Assembly (NCBI GenBank): GCA_036501845.1
Contig: DASXZO010000141.1
Span: forward strand, 1 to 14,384
Origin: JBBREP01 sp036501845
GTDB lineage: Bacteria > Actinomycetota > Acidimicrobiia > IMCC26256 > PALSA-610
Direction of reading: 5' to 3'
DNA: 14,384 nucleotides
Part shown: positions 1-7,522 of the stretch, one piece after another
Layout: each line of letters begins with the position of its first letter
Numbering within the stretch: the first letter of the stretch is position 1
The notes under the pieces: model-generated
What the model saw: the letters and a program-made list of their open reading frames with translations, nothing else
Told to the model about the DNA's origin: nothing
Databases searched by the model: none
Made by a program: the position numbers and the translations under genes

Positions 1-33
1 GTCGTTTGACTTCGATAATCGAAGTCAAACGAC
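1..33 (-). terminator. Perfect 16-bp inverted repeat, probable terminator of the upstream-reading dehydratase gene
   Basis: Bases 1-16 (GTCGTTTGACTTCGAT) are exactly complementary to bases 18-33, with one base between. In RNA this gives about 15 base pairs closed by a very small loop. It lies 8 bases beyond the stop codon of the minus-strand dehydratase gene, so it fits as that gene's transcription terminator. A U-tract cannot be assessed because the window ends at base 1. It is AT-richer than its surroundings. Its core GTCGTnTGAC recurs in the hairpin at 13735-13777, so both may belong to one terminator or repeat family. A protein-binding palindrome is the alternative. Confidence 0.6.
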
Positions 34-41
34 GCCCGCTG

Positions 42-1307
42 TCAATCGCGGGCGGCGAACTGGGTGACGATGGCGTCGAGGAGGCCGGCGCAGGTCGACG
101 CGTTGCCCGGTGGATCGGGGAGGCGTACCGGGCCGTGCTCACGGCTCGGTAGCAGGATCGTGGCGTGCCCCGGCGTGGTGGTCTCGCGCCGCTGGTTCTC
201 GCCCCACACGTCCACGTCGACCGCCGGCCGCTCACCGTCGGCGAGGTACACGTTGGTGATGCGCCCGCGCATCCAGTGCGTGTCGCCCACATAGTTGAAG
301 CGGCGGAACTCGCAGTCGAGCTTCCACAACCACGCGTCGTCGCCCATCCAGTCGGTGCAGAGATGGATCAGCCAGGTCTCGCGCATCCGGCCGTAGTCGT
401 AGATCGCGGGGTTCCCGGCCCGGCGTGCCCATTCCGCGTCCCAATGCACGCGCTGCTGCACATCAGGCACGTTGAGGTCGTCGGGACGGAAGAAGCGCGG
501 CACACGCGTGCGCTGCTCGTAACCGAGTCGCAACGGCTTCACGCCGTAGAGCCCCATGCCGACGCCCACGTGCCAGCACACCATGTCGGTGACGCGCAGC
601 GGGCCCTTCACGAGCGGACCGAGCTCGTCGCCGACCTGCACGTCCTCCCACCACCGCGGTTCGCCGGCGCGCCGCCGCGCCGGCTCGGCCGCGTAGGCCG
701 CGTCGATGCGCGCGATCTCCTCGTCGGTGTACGGCTCGATCACGGTGTCGTCGTACTTGCCGCGGGACTCGGCTTTGTCGCGCTCGGTCCGGATCATCAG
801 CCGGTACTGCGCGTTCAGCGCCACGTCGGGATCGCGCGCCGCGAACACCTCGCCGCTCCACTCGTGCACGGCGCGCGCCGCGAACTCCGAACGCTTGTCG
901 TGCACGCCGACGAGCGCATTGCGGCGCATCACACGCATTCCCGGGCGCAGCGGTGCCCACCATTCCCGAAAGCTGCCCGCGTAGTACGCGTGCGCGCCAC
1001 GGATCGGGTCGCCGCGCAGGAGCGTCTTGGTGTCGGCGTCGAGCTGTTCCACCTCGTTCTCGCCGATCAGGGTGTCGCCGCCGTTGAGGTGGGGCGGCGC
1101 GATCGGGCCGCCCCACACGGACGCGGTCGCGTGGTCCGGGTCGCACCAGAGCGGGTTGTCGTCGCCGTAGGCCTCGGCCACGTGCCGGAACGCATCCTCG
1201 TTGGGCACGCGGTAGTGCGGCGGTTGCGGATGCGGCTGCGCCACGCCGATGCGCGCGCGCAGCGCGGCGACACCTTCGTCGGTGATCGCCGGCGACTCGC
1301 TGCTCAT
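42..1307 (-). CDS. Double-hotdog MaoC/FAS1-like acyl dehydratase family protein
   Basis: A 421-residue protein with two hotdog-fold halves, resembling the 'FAS1-like dehydratase / MaoC N-terminal' proteins that hydrate or dehydrate enoyl-CoA thioesters in actinobacterial fatty-acid and sterol catabolism. The first half (about 30-170) carries GDDNPLW at 48-54, which resembles the hydratase-2 motif G-D-x-N-P-L-H but has Trp where the catalytic His is expected, followed by a GGPIAPPHL stretch (66-74). The second half (about 215-390) has TDWMGDDAWLW (318-328) and a GDTHWMRG turn (341-348). The ATG at 1305-1307 is preferred over an in-frame ATG at 1349. The upstream start would leave only 20 bp to the divergent dehydrogenase gene, and AAGACT lies exactly 6 bases before 1307, fitting a leaderless start. 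The family call is good; the substrate and whether it is catalytic are open. Confidence 0.8.
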   Translation of the reverse strand: MSSESPAITDEGVAALRARIGVAQPHPQPPHYRVPNEDAFRHVAEAYGDDNPLWCDPDHATASVWGGPIAPPHLNGGDTLIGENEVEQLDADTKTLLRGDPIRGAHAYYAGSFREWWAPLRPGMRVMRRNALVGVHDKRSEFAARAVHEWSGEVFAARDPDVALNAQYRLMIRTERDKAESRGKYDDTVIEPYTDEEIARIDAAYAAEPARRRAGEPRWWEDVQVGDELGPLVKGPLRVTDMVCWHVGVGMGLYGVKPLRLGYEQRTRVPRFFRPDDLNVPDVQQRVHWDAEWARRAGNPAIYDYGRMRETWLIHLCTDWMGDDAWLWKLDCEFRRFNYVGDTHWMRGRITNVYLADGERPAVDVDVWGENQRRETTTPGHATILLPSREHGPVRLPDPPGNASTCAGLLDAIVTQFAARD

Positions 1308-1369
1308 CGCTGCAGTCTTGCAGGGTCGCGTTCGTTCGATCGGAACCACGCACCTCTATCCTGCGCGCC
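1308..1369. promoter_or_regulatory. Divergent promoter region between dehydratase and acyl-CoA dehydrogenase
   Basis: This 62-bp gap must hold both promoters. For the plus-strand dehydrogenase, TATCCT at 1357-1362 ends 7 bases before the ATG at 1370, placing the transcript start at or next to the start codon. For the minus-strand gene, AAGACT (1319-1314 on the minus strand) ends 6 bases before its ATG; this is a weaker match. A small inverted repeat GTTC-N5-GAAC at 1334-1346 sits where the -35 region of the plus promoter would be and could be a repressor site. The arms are only 4 bp, so that part is tentative. Neither gene shows a convincing Shine-Dalgarno sequence. Confidence 0.45.
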
Positions 1370-2605
1370 ATGGCGCGTAGTCCGAGCCGTCTCGACGTCG
1401 GACCCGACACGCCGGTTCACGACGTGCGCGCCGCCGCTCGCTCGTGGGTAGCCGCACACGTTCCGGCCGAGTGGCGCGACGCCGCGACGCGCGGCGGCCA
1501 CGACGCGATCCGGTCCGTGCGGACGCGTGCCGACTACGAGGCCTGGTATCCCACGTTTGCGGCAAGCGGCCTCGTGGCGGCCACATGGCCGGTCGACTGC
1601 GGCGGCCTCGATCTGCCGGTGGCGCTCGCCCGCGCCGCCGAGGACGAGCTCGCGCCGTACAACCTGGGGCGGCTCAACGTGCTCGGCCTCAACAGTGCTG
1701 CGCCGGCGCTGTTCGCGTACGGCACCGACGAGCAGCGCGTGCGGTTCCTGCCGCCGATCGTGCGCAACGAGGAGAAGTGGTGCCAGCTCCTCAGCGAGCC
1801 CGGCGCCGGGTCCGACCTTGCGTCGCTTGCGACCCGAGCCGTGCGCGACGGCGACGAATGGGTGCTCGACGGTCAGAAGGTGTGGACCACATGGGCGCAC
1901 GTGTCGGACTGGGCGATCTGCCTGGCCCGCACCGATCCGTTGCGACCGAAGCGCAAGGGACTCACGTACTTCCTCGTCGATCTGCACGCGCGCGGTGTGG
2001 TGGTGCGGCCGCTGCGCCACATCGGCGGCGAGGTGGACTTCAACGAAGTGTTCCTCGACGGCGTGCGCGTGCCCGATGCCTGCCGAGTGGGCGCGGAAGG
2101 CGACGGCTGGCGGGTTGCGGGGGCCACACTCGCCGGCGAACGCAAGATGGTGTCGGGGAGCGGTTCGGGTGGCGTGTCGCGCATCGGCGGTGCCGGCGTC
2201 GACCAGTTGATGCGGCGGGCGCGTGAGCTCGGCCGCACCGACGAACCGATCATGCGGCAACGCATCGCGCAGGTGTACGCGGAGGAGCGCATCCGTGCGT
2301 GGACGAACGCGCGTGTGGCGGCAGCCGGCAGCGCGTTGACGTCGATCGGCAAGGTGCACATGGCCGCATTGAACCAGCGCACGCAGTTGCTCGCGGCCGA
2401 CGTGCTCGGCGCGGGGGCCATGGCGTGGGACAACTCTCACAACATGCCGCTGGAGATACGCGGGATGCTGCGCTCGCGCGCAAACACGATCGAAGGGGGA
2501 ACGTCCGAGGTGAACAAGAACGTGCTGGGGGAGAAGGTGCTCGGCCTGCCTCGCGAACCCGACCCCTACGTGGATTCGCCATGGCAGGAGGTGCCGCGCT
2601 CGTGA
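1370..2605 (+). CDS. Acyl-CoA dehydrogenase (FadE-type)
   Basis: A full-length 411-residue FAD-dependent acyl-CoA dehydrogenase, which oxidises an acyl-CoA to the trans-2-enoyl-CoA and passes electrons to an electron-transfer flavoprotein. Visible marks are an N-terminal helical domain (about 15-135), the flavin-binding signature CQLLSEPGAGSDLASL (138-153), the beta-domain motif DGQKVWTTWA (167-176) and a C-terminal helical domain. The C-terminal domain ends in ANTIEGGTSEVNKN (371-384) followed by LGLPREP. Glu375 in the IEGGTSE turn is well placed to be the catalytic base; many actinobacterial relatives have Gly there. The length is normal for a single-subunit enzyme. It begins at ATG 1370, just after a TATCCT hexamer, and is followed 79 bp later by a hydratase gene on the same strand, so the two probably form a beta-oxidation unit. 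The acyl substrate cannot be read from the sequence. Confidence 0.92.
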   Translation: MARSPSRLDVGPDTPVHDVRAAARSWVAAHVPAEWRDAATRGGHDAIRSVRTRADYEAWYPTFAASGLVAATWPVDCGGLDLPVALARAAEDELAPYNLGRLNVLGLNSAAPALFAYGTDEQRVRFLPPIVRNEEKWCQLLSEPGAGSDLASLATRAVRDGDEWVLDGQKVWTTWAHVSDWAICLARTDPLRPKRKGLTYFLVDLHARGVVVRPLRHIGGEVDFNEVFLDGVRVPDACRVGAEGDGWRVAGATLAGERKMVSGSGSGGVSRIGGAGVDQLMRRARELGRTDEPIMRQRIAQVYAEERIRAWTNARVAAAGSALTSIGKVHMAALNQRTQLLAADVLGAGAMAWDNSHNMPLEIRGMLRSRANTIEGGTSEVNKNVLGEKVLGLPREPDPYVDSPWQEVPRS

Positions 2606-2684
2606 GCCCTTGGGGGCGCGAGACGACGACCACGAAGGGTGTGCCGTATCCACGCGTTCGCGGAGAAGTCGAGCGGGGGTGTAC

Positions 2685-3503
2685 ATGAGTACGTACTCCA
2701 CGTTCGACCATCTCGTCGTCGAACGGCGCGGGCCGGTCGGCTGGCTGTGCAACAACCGGCCCGACCAGCTGAACGCGATGAACGCGGCGATGCGCGACGA
2801 GTTCGCGGTCGCGTGGAAGGAGCTCGACGCCGACCCCGAGGTGCGGGTGATCGTGCACACCGGCAACGGGCGTGCCTTCCAGACCGGTGTCGACGTGAGC
2901 GAGCTCGCCAGCGACGGCGTGGGCATGGAGCGCTACCGCGAATCGGTGGCCAACTGGGACCTGCACTTCACGGCTTGGCACCAGCAAGTGTGGAAGCCGG
3001 TGATCACTGCGGTCAACGGCATCTGCTGCGGCGGCGGGTTCCACTGGGTCGCCGACGCCGACATCGTGATCGCGGCGAGCGACGCGCAGTTCTTCGACCC
3101 GCACGTGTCGGTGGGTCAGGTGGTGTCGATCGAAGCAATTGGACTCATGAAGAAGATGCCGGTCGAGGCGGTGATGCGCATGGCGTTCGTCGGGCGCTAC
3201 GAACGCATCGGCGCGGCACGCGCCTACGAGCTCGGTATGATCAGCGAGATCGTCGATCCGCCCGAGCGGCTGCGCGATCGCGCCCAGGAGCTTGCCGAGA
3301 CCATCGCGCGCAACTCACCGGCGGCGATGGCCGCCACGAAGAAAGCGTTGTGGGGCGCGCTCGAGCTGGGCATCACCGACGCGTCGCGATTGGGAGCGGA
3401 GCACATGTTGAGCATGTGGGGTCATCCCGACCAGCACGAGGGCCCGGCCGCGTTCGCCGAGAAGCGCGCCGCGAATTGGCTCGTGGCGGGCGGTGAGATC
3501 TAG
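2685..3503 (+). CDS. Enoyl-CoA hydratase/isomerase (crotonase) family protein
   Basis: A 272-residue crotonase-fold protein of normal family length. NRPDQLNAMN at 24-33 is the usual N-terminal motif. GRAFQTGVDVSEL (62-74) and NGICCGGGFHWVADADIVIA (111-130) supply the two oxyanion-hole loops. The region holding the two catalytic glutamates of classical hydratases reads FFDPHVSVGQVVSIEAIG (136-153). The first Glu position appears to be Asp/His-like, and Glu150 may serve as the second. The exact reaction (hydratase, isomerase, hydrolase) is therefore uncertain. The chosen start is ATG 2685; a GTG two codons upstream (2679) is also possible. Upstream bases are G-rich (GCGGGGG) but lack a classic GGAGG. 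It follows the acyl-CoA dehydrogenase and probably acts on its product. Its stop overlaps the stop of the convergent thiolase-like gene. Confidence 0.88.
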   Translation: MSTYSTFDHLVVERRGPVGWLCNNRPDQLNAMNAAMRDEFAVAWKELDADPEVRVIVHTGNGRAFQTGVDVSELASDGVGMERYRESVANWDLHFTAWHQQVWKPVITAVNGICCGGGFHWVADADIVIAASDAQFFDPHVSVGQVVSIEAIGLMKKMPVEAVMRMAFVGRYERIGAARAYELGMISEIVDPPERLRDRAQELAETIARNSPAAMAATKKALWGALELGITDASRLGAEHMLSMWGHPDQHEGPAAFAEKRAANWLVAGGEI

Positions 3504-4972
3504 GCGACGAGCTGGCCGTCGCGCACCGTCACGGCGCGCCCGATCCACTCGTCGCGCGCCATGGCCGCGGCGAGTTCGCGGTCGGTGCTCGTGGCCACCG
3601 ACCGTGCACCCGAGGGAGTGTCCACCACCGTGACGGCCGCGGTTGGGTTGCCGCGCTCGTGGACGACCGTGTAGCCCGCAACCGTCGCCGCACCCCCGTG
3701 ATCGGCGTCGACCGGCACGAGATCGGTGGCGGCGCGCGCTGCGTCGCTCACGTCGGCGGTGAGCGCCGAGGCCCCGCTGGGCGGCCGGCACGACCAGATC
3801 GCACCAGCGAACTTGGTGACGATTCCGCTCACCGCGGTGACGAGTCCATGGGCTTCGGGCTGCTCGCGCAGCAGCTGACACATCTTCACCAGTGACTGCA
3901 GCGTGTAGTTGTTGAGGGGCCCGCCGCCGAAGGTCATCCCGCCGGTCACCGTCAACTGCCGGGTCGCGTCGATGCCGATCTCTCGCAGCTGGAGCCGCAC
4001 GGCCGAAGGGAAGCACGAGTAGAGGTCGAGGAGCTCGCAGTCGGCCGGCGCGATGCCCGCATTGTTGGTGAGGCGCTCGGCGACGGCATGCATCGCGTGA
4101 TTGCGATGCATCTCGGCACGGGTGACGAGCGGCGTCATGAAGTTCGACTCCACCAGCGCATGAGGGAACACCCAGCGGTCGCGCGGGATGCCGAGAGCCG
4201 TCGCGGCGCCGACCGAACAGAGGATGAGCGCCGCACCCTGGTTCACGTTCCACTGCGAGCAGTGGAGCTTCGTGTAGGGAGTGGCGAGCATCGGGTTCGA
4301 CGCTGCGCCCAGCAAGGTCTGCTCATCGACATCGCGACGATTCCACGCATCGGGGTTGTGCTGCGCTACCGCGCTGAACCCCGCCCACAGGCGAGCGAGT
4401 TCATGGCGATGATCGTCGACCGACATGCCGTCGGCGGCCCGCAGCGCGCTCTCGATCACCGCGTACTGGCGCGCCGGCACGGGCAGCATGCGGCTGATCT
4501 CCACCGGGTGGAGGATGTCGTCGGCCGGCACCACCACGTCGTCGGGGTCACGATCGGCCTTGTCGAGGTCGGGAATCGAGACGCCCGTGATCGCCTGGCG
4601 CAGATCGCGGTACTTCGCCTCGGCGCCGCACACCACCGCGACGTCGAGGCCGTCGTGCGCGATCGCCTCGCACGCGCGCGCGAACAGGGTTTGCTGGAGC
4701 ACACCGAGCTCGTACCGGGCGGTGCGAGCGTGACGCATCGACAACCACTCGGCCACGAGGTGCCCGGCGTCGCGGTCGGGCCAAGTGCCCTTGGGCACGG
4801 CCACGAGCTGCGCGCGGGTCAGGAGTGCCGTCGTCCCAGCGTCGAGCGCCGCGGCTTCCACGGCACGGAGCATCAGGTGGGCGGCGCCGTCTGTGGCGCG
4901 CGGATCGTCGTCGTGCTGCTGGACGGCAGCCGCGCCGACCAGCACAGGTGTGCGTGCGTCCATTCGGGCCAT
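3500..4972 (-). CDS. Type-1 thiolase-like protein (TLP1-like) with extra C-terminal domain
   Basis: A 490-residue thiolase-fold protein starting with the family's typical TPVLVGAAAVQQ (8-19). GLDVAVVCGAEAKY (108-121) is the usual strand after the nucleophile helix. At the nucleophile position I see VLQQT (91-95) with no Cys. The motif LYSCFPSAV (327-335) replaces NEAFA, TGGMTFGGGPLNNY (353-366) replaces the GHP loop so the His is absent, and no CxGGG motif follows. These substitutions, plus a beta-rich extension from about 430 to 490 (VAGYTVVHERGNPTAAVTVVD), match the type-1 thiolase-like proteins known from mycobacteria. Such proteins are often annotated 'acetyl-CoA acetyltransferase' although their activity is unclear. 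The start at 4972 is the longest; an ATG at 4963 gives MDARTPVLVG and is equally plausible. It is divergent from the P450 with 16 bp between them, and convergent with the hydratase gene. Confidence 0.82.
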   Translation of the reverse strand: MARMDARTPVLVGAAAVQQHDDDPRATDGAAHLMLRAVEAAALDAGTTALLTRAQLVAVPKGTWPDRDAGHLVAEWLSMRHARTARYELGVLQQTLFARACEAIAHDGLDVAVVCGAEAKYRDLRQAITGVSIPDLDKADRDPDDVVVPADDILHPVEISRMLPVPARQYAVIESALRAADGMSVDDHRHELARLWAGFSAVAQHNPDAWNRRDVDEQTLLGAASNPMLATPYTKLHCSQWNVNQGAALILCSVGAATALGIPRDRWVFPHALVESNFMTPLVTRAEMHRNHAMHAVAERLTNNAGIAPADCELLDLYSCFPSAVRLQLREIGIDATRQLTVTGGMTFGGGPLNNYTLQSLVKMCQLLREQPEAHGLVTAVSGIVTKFAGAIWSCRPPSGASALTADVSDAARAATDLVPVDADHGGAATVAGYTVVHERGNPTAAVTVVDTPSGARSVATSTDRELAAAMARDEWIGRAVTVRDGQLVA

Positions 4973-4988
4973 ACCATCGCAGGCCGCG
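4972..4988 (+). promoter_or_regulatory. Candidate -10 (TACCAT) of the P450 gene in a 16-bp divergent gap
   Basis: TACCAT at 4972-4977 matches TANNNT and ends 11 bases before the P450 ATG at 4989, giving a leader of only a few bases. The same bases read on the other strand (GATGGT) end 9 bases before the alternative ATG of the thiolase-like gene at 4963. One short AT-containing patch could therefore serve both directions. The spacing for the P450 is looser than at other starts in this window, so confidence is modest. Confidence 0.35.
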
Positions 4989-6209
4989 ATGACTGTGAGC
5001 GAAGCGAACCTCTACTACGACCCGTACGACTTTGCGATCGACGCCGACCCGTACCCGGTGTGGAAGCGCCTGCGCGACGACGCGCCGGTGTACCACAACG
5101 AGCGCTACGACTTCTGGGCGCTCACGCGTTACGACGACGTGCTCACCGGCCTGCTCGACTGGGAGACGTTCAGCTCGGCGCGCGGGATCCTGCTCGAGGC
5201 GATCGACACGAGTGACGAGTTCGATCCGGAGGTGGGCCTGCAGGGCGTGCCCCCGATGATGATCATGATGGACCCGCCGCGTCACGATCGGCTGCGCAAG
5301 CTCGTCGGCCGCGCCTTCACGCCCCGACGGGTGGGCCTGCTCGAAGACCGGATGCGCGAGCTGTGTGCCGAGTTCCTCGACCCGCACCGCGGCGGCGACA
5401 CGTTCGACTACATGGCCGAGTGCGGATCGAAGGTTCCTGCGATCATGATCGGCGCGCTCATGGGTGTGCCGGTCGAGGAGCAGGACGCGGTGCGTCACCA
5501 GATCGACCTGATGATGCGCTACGAGGACGAGCTCACCCACGAGAAGCTCGACGGCATCGGGTGGCTGTCGCGATACATCCAGCAGCTCGTCAACGCGCGG
5601 CGCGAGGAACCGGCCGACGACATGATCTCCGACCTGTTGGCCGTGGAAGCCGAAGTCGGCGACGACGGCACGACATCACCGCTCACCAACGACGAGGTCG
5701 TGGGCTTCGCCAACCTGCTGATCGCGGCGGGCACCGAGACCACGGCGCGCCTCATCGGTTGGTCGCTCGTGCTGCTCGCTCGTCATCCCGATCAGCGCCA
5801 GATCCTGCTCGACGACCCAAGCGTGTTGCCGAACGCGATCGAGGAACTGCTGCGCTACGAGGCACCGTCTCCGATCCAGAGCCGCTACGTGACGCGCGAC
5901 TTCGAACGTCACGGAGTGACGATCCCGGCCGGCGCTCGTGTCGCGCTGCTGAATGGCAGCGCCGATCGCGACGAGCGCCACTTCCCCGACGCCGACCGCT
6001 TCGACGTGCGGCGCAAGATCGACCGCCATCTCGCGTTCGGCTATGGCCTGCACTTCTGCATCGGCGCCGCGCTCGCCCGTCTCGAAGGCCGCATCGTGCT
6101 CGAGGAAACGCTGGCTCGCTTCCCGAACTGGGAGGTCGACGAGTCGAGCGTGCAACTCGTGCGCACCTCCACCGTCCGCGGCCCCGAATCACTCCAATTC
6201 CACTCGTAA
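4989..6209 (+). CDS. Cytochrome P450
   Basis: A soluble class I bacterial P450 of 406 residues, a monooxygenase that inserts one oxygen atom into a hydrophobic substrate using electrons from ferredoxin. All hallmarks are present: the I-helix oxygen-activation motif AGTETT (247-252), the K-helix ExxR (Glu286-Arg289 in EELLRYEAP), the meander region around HFPDADRFD (331-339), and the heme loop FGYGLHFCIG (350-359) with Cys357 as axial thiolate ligand. There is no N-terminal membrane anchor. The start is ATG 4989 (MTVSEANLYYDPYDF), which gives a normal N-terminus. The in-frame upstream extension overlaps the divergent gene and is rejected. No ferredoxin or reductase gene is in the window, so redox partners must be encoded elsewhere. 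Neighbouring acyl-CoA enzymes suggest omega- or side-chain hydroxylation of a lipid; the CYP family could not be assigned by eye. Confidence 0.95.
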   Translation: MTVSEANLYYDPYDFAIDADPYPVWKRLRDDAPVYHNERYDFWALTRYDDVLTGLLDWETFSSARGILLEAIDTSDEFDPEVGLQGVPPMMIMMDPPRHDRLRKLVGRAFTPRRVGLLEDRMRELCAEFLDPHRGGDTFDYMAECGSKVPAIMIGALMGVPVEEQDAVRHQIDLMMRYEDELTHEKLDGIGWLSRYIQQLVNARREEPADDMISDLLAVEAEVGDDGTTSPLTNDEVVGFANLLIAAGTETTARLIGWSLVLLARHPDQRQILLDDPSVLPNAIEELLRYEAPSPIQSRYVTRDFERHGVTIPAGARVALLNGSADRDERHFPDADRFDVRRKIDRHLAFGYGLHFCIGAALARLEGRIVLEETLARFPNWEVDESSVQLVRTSTVRGPESLQFHS

Positions 6210-6367
6210 TTGCTGCGCTTCAGTCGCGGTACCGACAGCTCCGCTGACGCTCCGCTTGCCGGTCCCACTCATTCAGCTTCGCGGGCGCGAGCTCACTCCA
6301 CTGCTCAGTCGCTCGTGCCTCGCTCCTGCGCGGCTGCACTCGCCGCGCTGAGATGAGTCGCACGAGG
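6210..6367. other. Convergent intergenic region with two candidate hairpins
   Basis: This 158-bp gap lies between the convergent P450 and racemase stop codons. It is GC-rich and low in complexity, with many CGCTC/GCTCG words. Two hairpins are visible. GCGCGGC at 6328-6334 pairs perfectly with GCCGCGC at 6342-6348 around a 7-base loop. AGCTTCGC at 6275-6282 pairs with GCGAGCT at 6287-6293 with one bulged base. Either could end transcription from one or both sides. I see no credible open frame or RNA gene here. Confidence 0.4.
6328..6348. terminator. GC-rich hairpin, candidate bidirectional terminator
   Basis: A perfect 7-bp stem (GCGCGGC / GCCGCGC) with a 7-base loop lies 19 bases beyond the racemase stop codon and about 120 bases beyond the P450 stop. 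There is no T-tract on either side, as is common for actinobacterial terminators. The stem is short, so its role is tentative. Confidence 0.35.
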
Positions 6368-7522
6368 TCAGGCGATGGTGGCTGACGCGCGGAGGTTCGT
6401 GATCTCGTCGGTCGAGAGGCCGAGGTCGGTGAGCACGGCGTCGGTGTCGGCGCCTTCGTAGCGGTACGACGGGCGAGGCGCACCCGGCGTGCGTGAGAAG
6501 CGCGGCGCAGGCGCCACTTCGGGACGGCCGTCGGCACCGGGCACGAACATGTTGCGAGCGACGTTGTGGGCGTGGTCGGGCGCCTCGCCGAGCCGCATCA
6601 CCGGCGCGAAGCATGCGTCGGTGCTTTCGAGCCGCGCGCACCACTCGTCGCGCGTGCGTTCACGGAAGATTGCTGCGAAGCGCTCGCGCACCTCGGGCCA
6701 GCGACTCTGGTCGTATTGGTCGGGGAGTGATGCAGGGTCGACGCCGAGCTTGTCGAGCAGCACGGCATAGAAGTGCGGCTCGATCGGCGCGACGCTCACG
6801 AACTTGCCGTCGGCGGTCTCGTACACGTTGTAGAAGGGCGCGCCGCCGTCGAAAAGGTTGGTGCCGATGTCGTCGGTGTGCATTCCTGACCGCGCCATCG
6901 AATAGAAGGGCGTATAGATCGACGCGACGCCGTCGACCATCGCCACGTCGACCACTTGGCCGCGTCCCGATCGTTGTGCTTCGAGCAGCGCGCACACCAC
7001 GCCGAAGGCGAGGTGCATGCCGCCGCCGGCGAAGTCGCCGAGCACCTGGAGCAGCGAGACGGGCGGGCCGCCGACCGGCCCGATCGAGCCGACCGCGCCC
7101 ACGATCGACTCGTAGTTGATCGAGTGCGCGGCCGCCTGCGCCAGCGGGCCGTCCTGGCCCCACCCGGTGAGCCGCCCGTACACCAATCTCGGGTTCCTCG
7201 CGAGCGCCGCGTCGGGCCCGACGCCGAGGCGCTCGGCCACGCCGGGCCGGAACGCCTCGCACAGCGCATCGACCCGCTCGACCAGCGTCAACAACAACTC
7301 GACGCCTTCTGGTTGCTTCAGATCGATCGCCACCGACCGGCGGCCCCGGTCCCATTCGCTGTGGTGCGAGGCGGGTGGTGCCGCGGGTACGTCACCCACC
7401 CGGTGCACTCGGATGACGTCGGCGCCCATGTCGGCGAGCTTCAGCGTGCCGAACGGCAGCGCGCCGAGCCCGGCGAGCTCGAGCACGCGCACACCTGCGA
7501 GCGGGCCGGCGGGAGTGGGCAC
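6368..7522 (-). CDS. Alpha-methylacyl-CoA racemase (CoA-transferase family III fold)
   Basis: A 384-residue member of the CaiB/BaiF fold that matches alpha-methylacyl-CoA racemases, which interconvert the 2R and 2S forms of 2-methylacyl-CoAs through an enolate. The racemase of Mycobacterium tuberculosis uses His126, Asp156 and Glu241. Here His133 (in AAHSINYES), Asp163 (in LGDFAGGG) and Glu248 (in APIEPHFY) fall at exactly the same spacing, a constant offset of 7. The residue after the His is Ser rather than the usual Asp. The N-terminus PLAGVRVLELAG (7-18) and the GRGQVVDVAMVDG segment (186-198) are typical. I chose the GTG at 7522 instead of the GTG at 7561: it places PLAGVRVLE near the N-terminus as in relatives, and TACCGT lies exactly 6 bases upstream. 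It is divergent from a paralogous CoA-transferase gene. A plain CoA-transferase is less likely given the triad. Confidence 0.88.
   Translation of the reverse strand: MPTPAGPLAGVRVLELAGLGALPFGTLKLADMGADVIRVHRVGDVPAAPPASHHSEWDRGRRSVAIDLKQPEGVELLLTLVERVDALCEAFRPGVAERLGVGPDAALARNPRLVYGRLTGWGQDGPLAQAAAHSINYESIVGAVGSIGPVGGPPVSLLQVLGDFAGGGMHLAFGVVCALLEAQRSGRGQVVDVAMVDGVASIYTPFYSMARSGMHTDDIGTNLFDGGAPFYNVYETADGKFVSVAPIEPHFYAVLLDKLGVDPASLPDQYDQSRWPEVRERFAAIFRERTRDEWCARLESTDACFAPVMRLGEAPDHAHNVARNMFVPGADGRPEVAPAPRFSRTPGAPRPSYRYEGADTDAVLTDLGLSTDEITNLRASATIA

Noticed and set aside
6..19. TTGACT and GATAAT inside the first hairpin read as a promoter
   Set aside because: The two hexamers are only 2 bases apart instead of about 17; both arise from the palindrome.
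165..1451. Long plus-strand open frame (428 codons) opposite the dehydratase gene
   Set aside because: It is antisense to a gene with clear hotdog motifs. Its His/Arg/Val-rich product matches no family I know and follows from GC-rich codon bias.
2687..2698. 12-bp palindrome GAGTACGTACTC at the start of the hydratase gene
   Set aside because: It lies in the first codons (Ser-Thr-Tyr-Ser) without spacer or flanking promoter signal, so chance is the simplest explanation.
1304..2926. Long minus-strand open frame (540 codons) opposite the acyl-CoA dehydrogenase
   Set aside because: The sense strand encodes all dehydrogenase signatures. The antisense product is Arg/His/Ala-rich without domains.
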